Below the pieces are notes generated by a model that worked only from the letters and a program-made list of their open reading frames with translations, had not been told where the DNA came from and made no database searches. A stretch of DNA of 64,000 nt from Moringa oleifera (Eukaryota > Streptophyta > Magnoliopsida > Brassicales > Moringaceae), in contig JAJFZO010000191.1 in NCBI GenBank assembly GCA_021397835.1, forward strand, positions 2,981,001 to 3,045,000. The letters are read 5' to 3'. A program made the translations under genes and the position numbers. This document shows, in pieces, positions 51,622 to 64,000 of this stretch (within the stretch, counting starts at the first letter, position 1; every line of letters begins with the position of its first letter).

Positions 51622-54600
51622 ATGGCTAAGTTCTTCATGCTTGCCCTTTTTTGTTTGCTGATAGCAGCGTATGGAGCAGCAGCAAATGCGGTGTATGACA
51701 ACATTAGCATCCTTGGAGAGCTCGAAAACCTGGATGTACCAGAAGATGATGAGGTGGAACTTTTCACCATTCCGTCATGGACAAATGAACGTGGTACGAA
51801 GGTTCTTGTGAATGTGGACAGCTTTGGTGCAGCAGGAGATGGAGTTTCTGATGACACCCAGGTGAATGTTTTTATTTAAATACTTTCGTATTTCTTCAGT
51901 ACCAGAATGCAGCTTAGCAATGCACTTCATAATTTTGTTAATCATGAATAATATTCAACTTTGCCAAGATTGAGGGCTTCTAGGAAGGAGTAACCAAAGT
52001 ATTATTAGCATGATATGATATTAACGAAGTTCCTCAACTGATTGATTCTGAAAATATATGTGGACATGAGCAATGGGCCTAGCCTGGTTAATTAGAAACT
52101 TTGGGAGCTGTTACTTTGAAATCATATAAGCTTTAATTGCAATTATGATTTGTTCTCTGCTTTCTGCATTTGTGACGCTTGCCTTGTCCTCTCCATGATA
52201 TTATGATCAGGCCTTTGCGAAAGCATGGGACACAGCCTGTTCTACACCAAAATCAGTTTTCTTGATACCTCCAGAACGCCGTTACTTGGTTAATGCAACA
52301 CGATTCAAGGGTCCATGTGTGGATAAGTTAGTCATTCAGGTAACCTTGATTACACATCTCAAAATGGAAATATCCAAATAGCACTAAAAACTAAATGCTT
52401 TATGGCTATGGTCTTTGATTACACATCTCAAAATGGAAATATCCAAATAGCACTAAAAACTAAATGCTTTATGGCTATGGTCTTTGCAATTCAGTATACA
52501 GATAGTCACGTTAACCTCAATTTCACCTTATGGCAACTGTTTTATGTAGATTGATGGGACAATTGTAGCTCCAGATGAACCTCAGAACTGGGATCCAAAG
52601 CTCCAACGTGTCTGGCTTGATTTCTATAAGCTGCAAGGAGTCCTATTCCAAGGAAATGGGGTTATTGATGGCTCTGGAAGCAAGTGGTGGGCAGAATCCT
52701 GCAAAAAGAACAAGTCCAATGTAATTCATTTGAATTTACTCATAACTCCTTTTTATGCACTTCATTTGAGCAGATAGAATCTAACAATGTTTCTCTTTCG
52801 CCTGAATCTTTAACAGCCTTGCAGAGGAGCACCAACAGTAAGGATCTTTCCAGTTCATTATATTAGTCATATTTCCAAAAAGAAAAATAAAAAAAAATGC
52901 AATCATCTCTGAAATGTGTGCCAGTGAGATTCTTACATAAGCTTTTGTTGCAGGCATTAACTATAGACTCAAGCTCATCTATAAAGGTGAAAGGTCTGAC
53001 CATCCAAAATGGCCAGCAGATGAATTTTGTCATTGCCCGTTCCAATGCTGTTCGGATATCTCAAGTAAAGGTCACAGCTCCAGAAGACAGTCCCAATACT
53101 GATGGAATCCATATTACTGACTCAACTAGTGTCCTTCTCCAGGACTGTAAAATTGGAACAGGTACTCAGACATTACCCCATTTCTTTGTGTCATTTCATT
53201 TTGCTTTACCATACAAGAATTGAGAATTCATTAGCCTTGAAAGTAACAAGAAGCCCGTGTCATATTGGGAAAACAACCAAAGCATATCTGAAGAATTGCC
53301 TTCTCCGGTAATTATATTAACTATTTTTGCATAAGGAGGCATGCATGCATAATTGACACCAAATGGAATCATACTAATATTTGTTCATGGTGATGATGCC
53401 TGTGATATCAGGGGATGATTGCGTTTCAATTGTAAATGGTAGCTCCGCTATCAAGATGAAGCGAATTTATTGTGGACCTGGACATGGCATCAGGTAAAAT
53501 CTGATTTGAAATCATAAACCCGTTCCTATAGTTGTGGTTATCATGATTCATGCAAGAGAGATATCCTGCTCGACTATGTGCTTGCCTATCCTCTACGTTA
53601 TTCAATAACCGAAACTGAAAATCTTATTGTCCCATTTACTTGGTGGTGAATTTCTGGACTTAGTATTGGAAGCCTCGGGAAGGATAACTCCACAGGCATT
53701 GTCACAAAGGTGGTTCTGGATACAGCATTGATCAGGAAGACCATGAATGGTCTCAGGATCAAGACTTGGCAGGTAGTACTCTAATCACAATGGCAGATCT
53801 TGTAAAAACCAGTATAATGCGCTTCTGTCATGCACAATATGTCAGGAGGAACACAAAGTAAATGATTGAATTGGGCTTCAGTTCTACAAAAAGTCATGTA
53901 AACGATTCTATAACTTTCATATTGCTAAAACTTGGCCTATTTTGTTCCTGAACAAGATTACAAAGTTTTTCCCATTCTAGAACGTATTTTCTGCCAAAGT
54001 TGGAGTCAAGAGACATAGATCAGTATGTTACTTTATTTCATACTGTTGTTTCACATTCCTTTCCCTGAAACAATATGTCCTACTCTATTTGTTTATCTGG
54101 TGCAGGGTGGTTCAGGCTATGTTCGTGGCGTTCGTTTTGAGAATGTGAGGATGGATGATGTTGAGAATCCCATCATTATCGATCAGTTCTATTGTGATTC
54201 CCCGAAGACCTGTCAAAACCAGGTATCTCAAGCAAGTTCCTTTTCGTCCTGTCTGAACTACAATCTCGTGAGCTTTCATGGGAAATAACATTTATCATCC
54301 AGTCAAAATTCTGATACGTCTGCATCCTTGTTCTCTTTCTCCATAGACATCAGCAGTAAAAATAAGCCAGATCATGTACCGCAACATCAGTGGCACCACA
54401 AGCAGTTCAAAAGCAATGAAATTTGCCTGCAGTGACTCTGTTCCCTGCAGTAACATAGTCCTTACCAACATCAACTTAGAGAGGAAGGATGGCACGGTAG
54501 AGACGTACTGCAACTCTGCCGAAGGCTTTGGCTATGGTGTTGTACATCCTTCTGCAGACTGCCTAAATTCCCATGACAAAGAGTGCATCCCCATCAATCA

Positions 54601-54697
54601 GACAGAAAAATATGAGCCAGCAAAACCCAGCAGAGACGATATGATGATATCTGAGGCCACAGGACCCAGTAGAGACATTGTTCACACTGAGCTCTGA
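51622..54697 (+). CDS. Polygalacturonase, glycoside hydrolase family 28 (secreted)
   Basis: Hydrolyses alpha-1,4 bonds of homogalacturonan in cell-wall pectin. Nine exons: 51622-51861, 52211-52339, 52550-52720, 52817-52837, 52954-53161, 53412-53493, 53664-53772, 54106-54222 and 54347-54697, giving 475 residues. The signal peptide is MAKFFMLALFCLLIAAYGAAANA; an in-frame ATG 30 bases upstream would add ten polar residues before it and is less likely. A short acidic propeptide-like stretch follows. All four GH28 catalytic motifs are present: SPNTDG (233-238), GDDC (257-260), GHGIS (280-284) and RIK (315-317). A 21-base micro-exon encodes PCRGAPT. The C-terminal tail after the last cysteine pair is longer than in ADPG-type enzymes, about 40 polar residues ending DIVHTEL. 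Confidence 0.93.
52346..52483 (+). repeat. 69-bp tandem duplication in polygalacturonase intron 2
   Basis: Units of about 52346-52414 and 52415-52483 are essentially identical over GATTACACATCTCAAAATGG to TTTATGGCTATGGTCTTT. The first copy begins immediately after the splice donor region. Confidence 0.95.
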
Positions 54698-57600
54698 CTT
54701 GGCTCCCCTGAAGACACACAACATATATAAATCTGATAGTATACTGTTTTTTGAAATTGATTGTTTGAGTTACTAGTTGAGGGTACTTTGAGGAGGTATG
54801 AGGTGGGTATATTAAATTTTATGGGAAGCTAGGGACGTTATATAGATTATAGCTATACACAAACGACACGAAGAGTCAGTCATTAGACTCATGAAGCCCA
54901 TGAACGATGCCATTGTACTTGGGAAAAAGTTTATTGATTTAATGAGAATATCACTAAGCATATATGATTATACGTCTTACTCTTCTGTGAGGTGTGTACT
55001 GCTCCATATCTTGCAGGGCAAACAATCTCTCTTTCTGCGTTGATTATGCAACCTCTCTGTTGCTTTCAAGTGAGCTTGTGAGGGCAACTCCTTTTGTTTC
55101 CTCTGGGCATCTATCATGCTTATCTTGTAACAGAAGGAGAAGAAGCCAAAGACCCAGCTCAGCTTCTTCTCTGGCATGAACTCTCCCGTCACTTTCAGAA
55201 CTTTCCTTATCCAGCACACAAACCCCAATCTTCAAATGTGAGATTAAACAGGTAATTCTCATTTATTAGTAAGATCATTTTATAAGATAAGAATGTTTTA
55301 TTGATCTGAATTCACGTTGAATTTTTTTAAGTAAAAATTAAAGATGAAATTTTTATCTTATTAAATTATTATATATAATTTATTTTTTAAAATTTTAATA
55401 CAGTTCAGATCAATAAAAATCTTAATTTCATTTATTATTGATCTTTTGTTATGCACAAGAAGTTGGGGGAGAACATATAAGATAATGTGGCTCATCTCTG
55501 AAAGAGATGAATCTGAATTCAGACAAGTAAGCATAACATGTAATATGGACACAAAGGGACCAGTGAGATTTTCCAGTCAAGTCCTTAATAGTTATCAATG
55601 GATGGATGAATTGGACTTGAGACCTCAGATGGGCAGACCCAAAACCGACCATACTAGTTAAACCTTCTGTTGAACTTCCCTTCCTCTCCTAGCAAACTGA
55701 CAACTCTATGTTCATTTCAAGACATTGTGGTCCATAGAGCAGAAAAACTAACTTGTATGAATTCCAACTATGACTTCCCTTGTCTTTACTTCCTAATCTG
55801 ATTTCAATTTTAATAATCCCAATTAGATTTGTTTATTTCACAACTACAAAGGCCAACTGGATTCAACAGACAGCCATATAAGGTGTCCTTAAATCAGATG
55901 TTGGAAGATTAACTTATAATAAAGATCTGAAACATATGGACTGCGATCATGCCCTACCAGTCACGAGAGGCTGCTGCTATTACCATATCTATTCTGTCAG
56001 TCTTGACAAAAAGCGTATGATGATCATTGTAAGAGATTGATTAAATAAACTATTTATTATCATAATTTTTCTTGTTTTGGGTAATCCTTTTTATTGTCTA
56101 TCATTCTGTAAATGTACAATCTAGGAACATTCCAACTTAAATTTACTCGTGCATACACAATTATTTACATATATATATATATATATGAATGAAAGTGTGT
56201 CATCTGAAGATGCGATAGTTGCGGTGGGTATTGTTGATTGGTGGGTGAAGCCTTATTGCTTGGAAGTTAAGACGAAGAACATTAATGGCAGATCTGAGAG
56301 AGAGAAAGAGAGGATCGAAAGAAGGTAAAAAAGAAAGAAGCTTGGGGTCTGAAAATGCGATCCGTGACATTGCTCTTTATGGGTTTTTCTTTATTAAAAA
56401 TTTGAAAAAAAAAAAAAGAAGGAAGAAGAAGAAGAGGAAGAAGAAGAAATGTAGGCCATGAATTAAGGGTCTTGTAATACAAACAAAGCAATGCCGACAA
56501 AGGTAGCTTTTGTCTTCACTTTATATATTTTTGTCTGTAAGAATCAACAGAGAGAGAGAGAGAGAGAGAGGAAGAACATGAGCGAAAAATGCAGATTATT
56601 AGTGCAGGTGCTCTCTCTTCACATGCCCAACAATAACAGCATGAAGAAACCCACCCCTACTTTGGGGGTTAGATTAAGACCAGATGATTCCTTGTTCTTT
56701 GTGCATTCAGAACTAATTAAGACAACCAGCTTCAAATTCCAGAATGATCCGTGAACCCACATCCCCACTTTTTTTAAAAAATAAAAAAAATCTTTCTCCC
56801 ATTAGGAAATTTTGATTTCAAATCAAATGGGTAAATTGACTAGATTTTCAACTTCTTCTTATATATATATATATTTTTGCATAAAAGTGTAATCTTGATG
56901 TCAGATTTGGTCTTTTAATTAATTTTAAAAAACTAAATAGAAATCCATCTTAATTACCACATTATGACATACTGAACCATTAAAAATGACCCAACTTGCA
57001 ATTAAGCCCAACTCGGTTTAAAAAATTTAAGATCAAATATTAATCTTTATTGTATTTTTTTAACCATAATATTTTTATTATAGTTTAAAATTTTTTATTA
57101 TATAAAATTTATATATTTTTTACTCAAGTATTTTTCTAATATATCATACGATTCAATTGAATGATATGTGATATTATGAATAACGATATATTTAAATTTA
57201 GTAATTTTTTAATTTAAATTATCTAGTATAATAAAAATTTATCGATATTAAAAAAAAACCTTTTTATAAGGGTAAATTAAAAATAAAAGTAAAAGCTATA
57301 TTGGAATAAATCATGGATTGATAACTACGGCAAATCATGATTTGGCTAATTAGGTTTTGGTTGCTTTATTCTCAAGCTATGGAAAGACTATGAAGATGAC
57401 AAGAATTTCCCCCACCAATATGTAAATAAATTAAAATTCTCCAACTAAACGGAGAAACTGAAAGTTAACTCAACTTGTAGTTCCACTCATTTGCTATCAT
57501 AAGCACTCATTGACTAGGTGGGTGACAGTGAGTGCATGAATTTGTGCACTACCCATCTCAAACCGCCAACACACAGCTGGAAAGCATGAAAGTTCATGCC

Positions 57601-60600
57601 TCTGCTGGTAGCTTTATTATTATTCTCTCGGCATTAATAATGGAAGGGGGAGTAAACCCTAAGATGCATGGAGTTCACGAGCGGCCTCAAAGTTCACGAG
57701 AGGGTATCCGCTAGCAGCCGGCTGAGAAGGTCGTAGTCTTCTCTCTCCTTCTACTGCAAAAGTCCATATCACACAACAGCAGCAAAAATGGAATATTTTT
57801 AAAAAATTAATTGTTAAAGTAATATGATAAATAAATCTAAAATCTAAAATATATAATTTTAAATTATATTTTATATTATTAAATAAATTTTTATATTTAA
57901 AAATAATAAATTAAAACTTAAATTATTAATTTAAAGCAAATTAAATTTTAATTTTAATAATTTTTAAAAATTATCTAAAATATTTTATTATTAAAATATT
58001 TAAAAATTAAATCAAATAAATACTATGCTCTAATCTAGCTTATTTTTAAGATTTGACTAATTTCACTCAAAAATTATGTTTTATAAATTTTTAAATTAAC
58101 AATATAAATTTTTTGAAATATATTTTAAATTTTTTTTAAAATAATTTAAAATTTTTTAATAAAAATTAATTTGATTTAAATTGATAATTTAGTGTTTGAT
58201 TTATCATTTTATAAATGTTAAATTTTGTTAATAATGTATGCTATACTTTAAAATTTTATATAATTTTTATTTAAATAAATTAAATTTTTATTCAATCTGT
58301 TTATATCAATAATAGTAATGATTTTAGCATTGATCAAATTCAAAAATTAATTTTGCTTAAGATATTGTCAAGTAAGAAAAACTGACTTCACTTTAATTTG
58401 AAATTAAAAACACACATGACATCATCTCATCCAAATTGAGGTCTTTTACCATTTTATCTCAGTTTAAATTCGACACAATGCTTATCAACACTTATTTAAA
58501 ATAATAAATTTTATATAAAAATTCATCAAAATTATATAATAAAATAAATCTTTTGATTTATAATCATAGAACCAAAAAAATTTATGATTTTATGATTTTG
58601 AAAATATGTATAAAAAATTAAAAAATATTTTATTTTCAAATTCTATATATTATCACTTAATAATCATATTATACTAATTAATTTAAATGTCGAAGCTATC
58701 CTCTCTTTTTATGGGTCCCCCCAACTGCCAACTTCTCGATTATTCATATTTTTTTTATTATTCTTTTATTGATATAATATATTTTAAAAAATAAATATAA
58801 ATTATATCAAAATATGATTTTGGTAAGTATTGAGTATATTACTTACAAATTATATATCAAAAACATTTCATATGTTCCGGCAGGTATTGAACATATTACT
58901 TTATATGCTTATGTACCTATCATACAGAAGAGAGTTAAGTACTAATATTTTTTAGGGTACTTGTATCATAAAAAACTAATGCATTAAACGACACAAGATC
59001 AACAGAACAACTAGCTACTTGCCTCTACTTACTTAATTCAACAAGCTATTATTTTATATTCTATAGTTTTGTTCGTACCTATTTGTTTGTTATTTTGTAT
59101 TTATATTTAACACACATGGTTGTAATTTAAAATATTTTTGTGGGTATGACGTGTTGATTGAAATTAGCACATATGGAATCGTAACAACAAAATTTGGCAT
59201 TCCAAAAATTGATGCGTGGTAACGGTTTTTCTTTAGACAAAATGTTCAATTTAGTAATATTAATATTTTTTTAAACAAATATGTTAATTTTGAAACATAA
59301 ATTTATATGATTATAAATATGTTAATTCTTTAAAATGTAAATCTGAACATCAATATAATTTATGCATTGTAGTTTTCCTAAATAAGCTTGTTTTCAATAT
59401 CAACCACATAAACATACTGCAGAGAGTCATAGGGGGAGGAATCTGGATAGGGCGATGAGACTGAGGCGTGGCTTGTGCCCCCATTTTGCTTCCAATCGAT
59501 GGCATTTTCGTAAATATATTTCAACCAGAAAAAATTAAAATAAAATAAAATGTAGGCAATAGAGAGAAGCCATCTGCAAGTATTCCCTTGAGTTTTCTCG
59601 GTAAACAAACAGAAACCAGAAGAACATTATCATGTCTCTACGTTGAAGAAAGAAACCCCCTCTGTCCCATTGCATCACAGTCCCTGCAAGCTTCAGAAGC
59701 TGTTCGATGTCACATCATTCATTAGTAATTTACTAGAATAAGACCATAATTACTCAATAATCTTAACTTTTATTTTTTTATTTGTCTAATGGGTATCACA
59801 TCAAATTCATGTCACATTCTTCGTCAGAATTATTTTTTTCTTGATCATCTCATCATCGGGGCATCTTTTATTGCTCTCAATATCAGCCTCCACTATATAA
59901 TTCTCTCATATAACCATAAACCAGTCGGTCCATAAATTCATAATACTAAAGTTTGCATTTTTTCTGGTTTATTTCAAAAAACACCAAATGGGTATTACAG
60001 ATTTCTATGAAAGTTTTGTTTTTTCAATTTAATTTTATTTTTTTAAGGTATGCCATGACCTACATATCAAACATGTGGGTTGGAGAGAAGGCTCTATCAT
60101 TTGTGAATACCAACTTACTGTTTGTAAGAACAATTGTACCTTTTTTTAATTATTTGTACAGACAGTGCTGCAAATGGATTTGCAAAACTATGGGCGCAGA
60201 AAGGTTTCCCTCAAGTTGTTTCTGTCAAGTAATATACGTAGTTTGGAGTTATATGAATTTGAATTCATCTATTTTTTTGATAAAAAAACCAAAACTCTGA
60301 AAATCATACAGTGAGACCCGTCAGTGGTCGTGCAGACAGTTAGTTTCAGTTACTTTTTTTTTTTACCCTCTCTCTCCCCCTGTTTGACCATTGGTGTCTA
60401 TGGGTATTTCTGGAAATTCATAAATCTGAATAAAAAAAGGAAAAAGGCAAAAAGAAAATGAAAAAAAGGTCTACCCATAATTGTGGATTGTAGGTTAAGA
60501 AAGACAAAGTACAAAACTGAAGCCCGTGAACGTTGCATGTGACAATAAAAGAGATGTTATAATCAGTGCCCTTGACAACATGTAGACCCACTCACGTGTG

Positions 60601-61090
60601 TCGTTTTGGCTCTTCCATGAAATCATATTCTAAAATTTTATATTTCAATCTTTCATGATAAACCATATACTCCAATTTAGACCAAGGAAAAATGTGGCCA
60701 CCAAATACCATAGCAACAGAGCAAAATTTTCAAGAAATTAATTACTTTTTTTATTTTTTTCCTCAGTAAAGTATAAATAATATAAAAAAAAAAGTCTATG
60801 ATAAGATAAGTGCAATAGCCTGCATTCACAAGACATGGCCTATTGATGAAGAATGTGTTGGCACAAAAAGCAATTGGAGGAGTCACATGCGGCAACAATT
60901 TTACATGTGGCAAAATGGGACCTGTTCGTGGAGGTAAATAAAATCCCCAACCAAAGTTCACATAAAGTGAAATTAATTAATAATTCACTAACTAATTAAT
61001 TAATAGTAGAAAGATAGGAGAATGAAAAATAAATGTCTAGCATTATCAATGTAATCTTTCGTTATGACTGCATAGTCTCGCAAGCTTTGG
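54698..61090. other. Spacer between the two polygalacturonase genes
   Basis: About 6.4 kb without a supported gene. 54720-55250 is probably 3' UTR and flank. 56401-56450 is a purine-rich (GAA-like) tract, and an (AG)n microsatellite lies at 56549-56570. 57780-59300 is low-complexity A/T. Short ORFs here have no resemblance to known families. Confidence 0.55.
56549..56570 (+). repeat. (AG)11 microsatellite
   Basis: A perfect dinucleotide run in intergenic sequence. Confidence 0.9.
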
Positions 61091-61101
61091 AGTGCTCTCC
61101 C

Positions 61102-61201
61102 TATTTAAACCCAACAAAGTATTGTTGTTTGGCAATCCAAACTTCTCTATCTCTTACTCTTGTCTCTTTTCTTCTTCTTCTTCTTCTCTCTCTCTCTCTC
61201 T
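61102..61201 (+). promoter_or_regulatory. TATA box and pyrimidine-rich leader of the second polygalacturonase gene
   Basis: A TATTTAAA box lies at 61102-61109. A CTT/CT-rich tract at 61168-61201 occupies the predicted leader, ending 35 bases before the ATG. CT-rich leaders of this kind are common at plant transcription starts. Confidence 0.5.
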
Positions 61202-61235
61202 GCGTCTTACATTTACACATTCGTATACAGAAAAC

Positions 61236-64000
61236 ATGGGTGGGTTTAATCTGAGGAGTATCGCATTCATAGTTTTAATTGCTTTTCTGGTCTGGTCTTT
61301 GAGTGTAGAGACCTGCAATGCGAGAAGAGGCCGGCATTGGAGACAGAGGGGTGCATCAGCTTCTTTGTGGAAGAAGAAAGGGAAGGGCCATGGCAGTGGT
61401 AGCCACAACCACAATGGCAAATCAAAATCGCAGCCACCTTCACCTAAGGCTCCAGTGTCCCCGCCTCCGAAGCCAAAAGATGATCCTCGAACACCTCCGC
61501 CGCAGAATGGCCACAGTAATTCACATTCTTCAGTCTTCAATGTGCTGGATTTTGGTGCAAAGGGTGACGGCCAGACTGATGACACCAAGGTGAGTCTCCA
61601 ATTCTCGTTTCTGCTCAAGATGAGATGCATAATGTCATCATGCAAAACCTAATAAATGTCTATAGCACAAATTTTTTACAACACAAAGGGAACAATTCTT
61701 GATACATGGAAGGATGCTCAGCATTCATACACAGTCACCGAGTTTCCTGTATATTATTTACAATGTTAATATATAAAGAAATCTTAGAGAGATAGAAGAG
61801 GATTTGGTCAATTAAGCAACTTTAATTTCTTTCGTTCATAGTATTATAAGAGAGAATTATGGTTCGTTTTTTCCTTAATTAAAAAGCCAGAATTATGGTC
61901 AGGATCACTGGCATTTAGTCTCGTGAACCCGGCAGGTAAAACAAATAAAGATTGATCGAAGGGGTCCTATTTTCATAGGTAGCTCGATAAATAAACTAAG
62001 GTGCACAAAAATCAAGCAAGAAAACATGGATCCAACTAAAAACAAAGGAAGAGACAGCCGAAAATACCCAATCACGTGGGGTCCACCAAAAAGTCAGAAC
62101 CCAAAAAAGCGATTCTAGTTAAGGTAGTTCAGTCATAATTCCAACAACAAAATTGTTTACAGCTCTGCACAAACCAACACCAACTGTAACTCCGTGAATT
62201 TAGTTAATTGTTATTACTGGTTACCTGCATAACTATATGGTTACCATGGAATGCAGGCATTCCAAGCTGCATGGGCAGCTGCTTGCAAAGTGGAGGCATC
62301 AACGTTGATGGTTCCGGCAGATCTGGTGTTCCTTGTGGGCCCCATATCTTTTTCTGGTCCGTACTGTGCAGCATATATTGTGTTTCAGGTAAATATCAAT
62401 ATTATCGATGAAAGAAGAAAAAAAGAAACAGAAATGTGTGCTACTATATCAAAATTCGTTAAGCATTTTGATGCAAAGTAAAAGCAGTTTTATTTCTGAT
62501 GTGCATCATTAAAGACCTGATGCTTTAAATTGAAGCTGACAAGTTGAAGTTTCCTTCAGCTGGATGGTACAATAATTGCTCCAACTGATGCCAAACCCTG
62601 GGGTAAAGGTTTATTACAATGGCTTGAATTCACAAAGCTGAGAGGAATTACAGTTCAGGGAAATGGTATCATTGATGGAAGAGGTTCTGGCTGGTGGCAA
62701 GACTACCCATATGAAGACCCTTTAGATGATGAATCAAAACTCATAGTTCCACTAAACGACACAGTAGAAGAACACCCACCAATGCAGGTAATCACCTTTT
62801 TTAGTTGCCACCTTCTCCGGCAATTTGTTTCTAGCTTATCTCTGACCAGTCATGCTTCTCCTGAAAATTATGTGGCAGATAAGAAATGCACTCAATAACA
62901 AGATGCCAAGCATCAAACCAACGGTAAGGACCACTTGAATTTCATGAAAAATTTAAAATTAAATACTTTACTGCAATGCAGCATTGTAACATGGTGCTCT
63001 CATTTTTTTGGCACAGGCACTAAGGTTCTATGGGAGTTTTAATGTGACGGTCACGGGCATAAAAATTCAGAACAGTCCCCAATGCCACCTCAAGTTTGAC
63101 AATTGCATTGGAGTCATGGTACATGATATGAGCATCTCATCTCCTGGTGACAGTCCTAACACAGATGGGATACACCTACAGAATTCTAAAGACGTGCTAA
63201 TTCATGGGACCAATCTTGCCTGTGGTAAATATTTTCCTTTTAATGATTAATCTTGCCATACCATGTTATGTAGGAAAGTCAGTGGGCCATAGGCTGAACT
63301 TGAGTCTTGACAAACAATAAGACCTGCAGAGTCACGATAGAGGTTACTGGCTCAACCACCACGAGAAGTTAGGAAAAATGATGCAATACTGTTAAAGGGA
63401 AAAGAAAGGTAGCATAATTGAGACAAATTGGAATAGGAATTAAGTTGTGAAAAGCATGTCACAATCTTATCCTTTTCACAACTACCTTCCACACATTTTA
63501 CAGAACCACTAATAATGTGACATGTGGCCACAGAAATCTCAAACATTTCAAGGTTACAGCCACCAGTCATTTAACATTATACCTTGGATCAGCCAAAAAC
63601 CATCTGATTTGGGATTAGGTTTTGCATCTCATATACAACTAGAATACATCTTCCAGTTTGGCCTTCAAGTTTTCTTTTGTTCCCCACCAGCAGCAAGAAT
63701 TTCTGTTTCCATCCCTCTTTCTGGTCTACTTCTCCTTAAATGCAGAAGAAATTAGAATTGTCATCCAATATAAATGAATGTAAAACAAAACAACCATATT
63801 TGATATAGGCTGTTCTTATATAAAAGATAGAAGCTCGAGCATACGAACAATGTGGATAGTGAGGCTGAAATGGAATCAGCTCTATAACAAATGCCAACCA
63901 ACCAAAACTATATAATGAAAGTCAAAGATGTCAATATCGCATTGATGCAAATGAAGTTCTCACAATCTAACATTTTGTACAGGAGATGACTGTGTTTCTA
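61236..64000 (+). CDS. Polygalacturonase, GH28, with basic and proline-rich N-terminal extension (3' part beyond window)
   Basis: Exons seen: 61236-61589, 62257-62388, 62560-62787, 62879-62923, 63017-63224 and the start of a sixth at 63983; the window ends in it. The signal peptide MGGFNLRSIAFIVLIAFLVW is followed by a Lys/Arg/His/Gly-rich stretch (about 29-65), then a Pro-rich linker (PPSPKAPVSPPPKPK, 67-81). The GH28 fold begins at FNVLDFGAKGDGQTDDT. Catalytic motif I, SPNTDG, is at 299-304, and GDDC begins at 323, its first codon split by the last visible intron. The layout with a proline-rich linker matches the At1g48100 clade, different from the neighbouring enzyme at 51622. The basic/proline extension may tether the enzyme in the wall by charge; this is inference. 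Confidence 0.92.

Noticed and set aside
54977..55262. Minus-strand ORFs of 72 and 83 codons downstream of the first polygalacturonase
   Set aside because: Overlapping frames with no recognisable family, no promoter and no splice support.
56401..56460. Purine-rich tract as a possible coding Lys/Glu repeat
   Set aside because: It is interrupted by stops and has no start or gene context; a simple GAA-like repeat explains it.
57532..57714. 60-codon ORF in a locally less AT-rich patch
   Set aside because: No homology or coding signature; the patch (57480-57780) remains unexplained but unsupported.
61154..61645. 163-codon minus-strand ORF over the second polygalacturonase
   Set aside because: It overlaps the signal peptide, linker and CT-rich leader of a clear gene on the plus strand and has no known motif.

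Overview
This is a nuclear window from an angiosperm, almost certainly a eudicot. Genes are split by GT-AG introns that I could follow codon by codon. Protein-coding exons stand out from long, very AT-rich spacers, and many promoters carry plant TATA boxes. The gene set includes plant-only families: a CRM-domain plastid splicing factor, the YABBY factor INNER NO OUTER, a BOI-related RING ligase, a PPR protein and GH28 polygalacturonases. I cannot name the species from sequence alone.

Layout from left to right: (1) ACLA, the alpha chain of cytosolic ATP-citrate lyase, minus strand, last exon cut off by the left edge. (2) The beta subunit of the SRP receptor, plus strand, convergent with (3) a multi-pass membrane protein of the rolling-stone-like plant family, minus strand. 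(4) A CRS2-associated factor (CAF2 type), minus strand, with a 5 x 12-residue repeat near its C-terminus. (5) After a roughly 5 kb AT-rich spacer, the intronless ubiquitin-S27a fusion gene, plus strand. (6) INNER NO OUTER, plus strand, convergent with (7) a 100-residue protein with the plant-specific A_thal_3526 domain, minus strand. (8) RPB10, the shared RNA polymerase subunit, minus strand, whose terminal coding exon is present twice in tandem. (9) A BOI-related RING E3 ligase, plus strand, followed by a minisatellite and, convergently, (10) RBM48, minus strand. (11) A SOSS-B/SSB1-like OB-fold protein, minus strand, divergent from (12) an intronless PPR gene, plus strand, with a triplicated leader or promoter segment between them. 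(13) A complete GH28 polygalacturonase and (14) a second GH28 gene of another clade that runs off the right edge, both plus strand.

Most genes are housekeeping and have no evident pathway in common. Two links are visible: the two polygalacturonases lie on one strand about 6.5 kb apart, and several genes belong to general gene expression (S27a, RPB10, SRP receptor, RBM48, CAF, PPR). The most striking feature is structural. At least nine independent short tandem duplications (24 to 121 bp units) occur in exons, introns, leaders and 3' flanks, one of which duplicates an entire coding exon. No rRNA, tRNA, CRISPR array or intact transposon was seen; one possible hAT-element end lies upstream of the ubiquitin gene.

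All exon models below were built by eye from splice sites, frame continuity and remembered family sequence. Exon coordinates are therefore predictions without transcript support, but all complete models close in frame.
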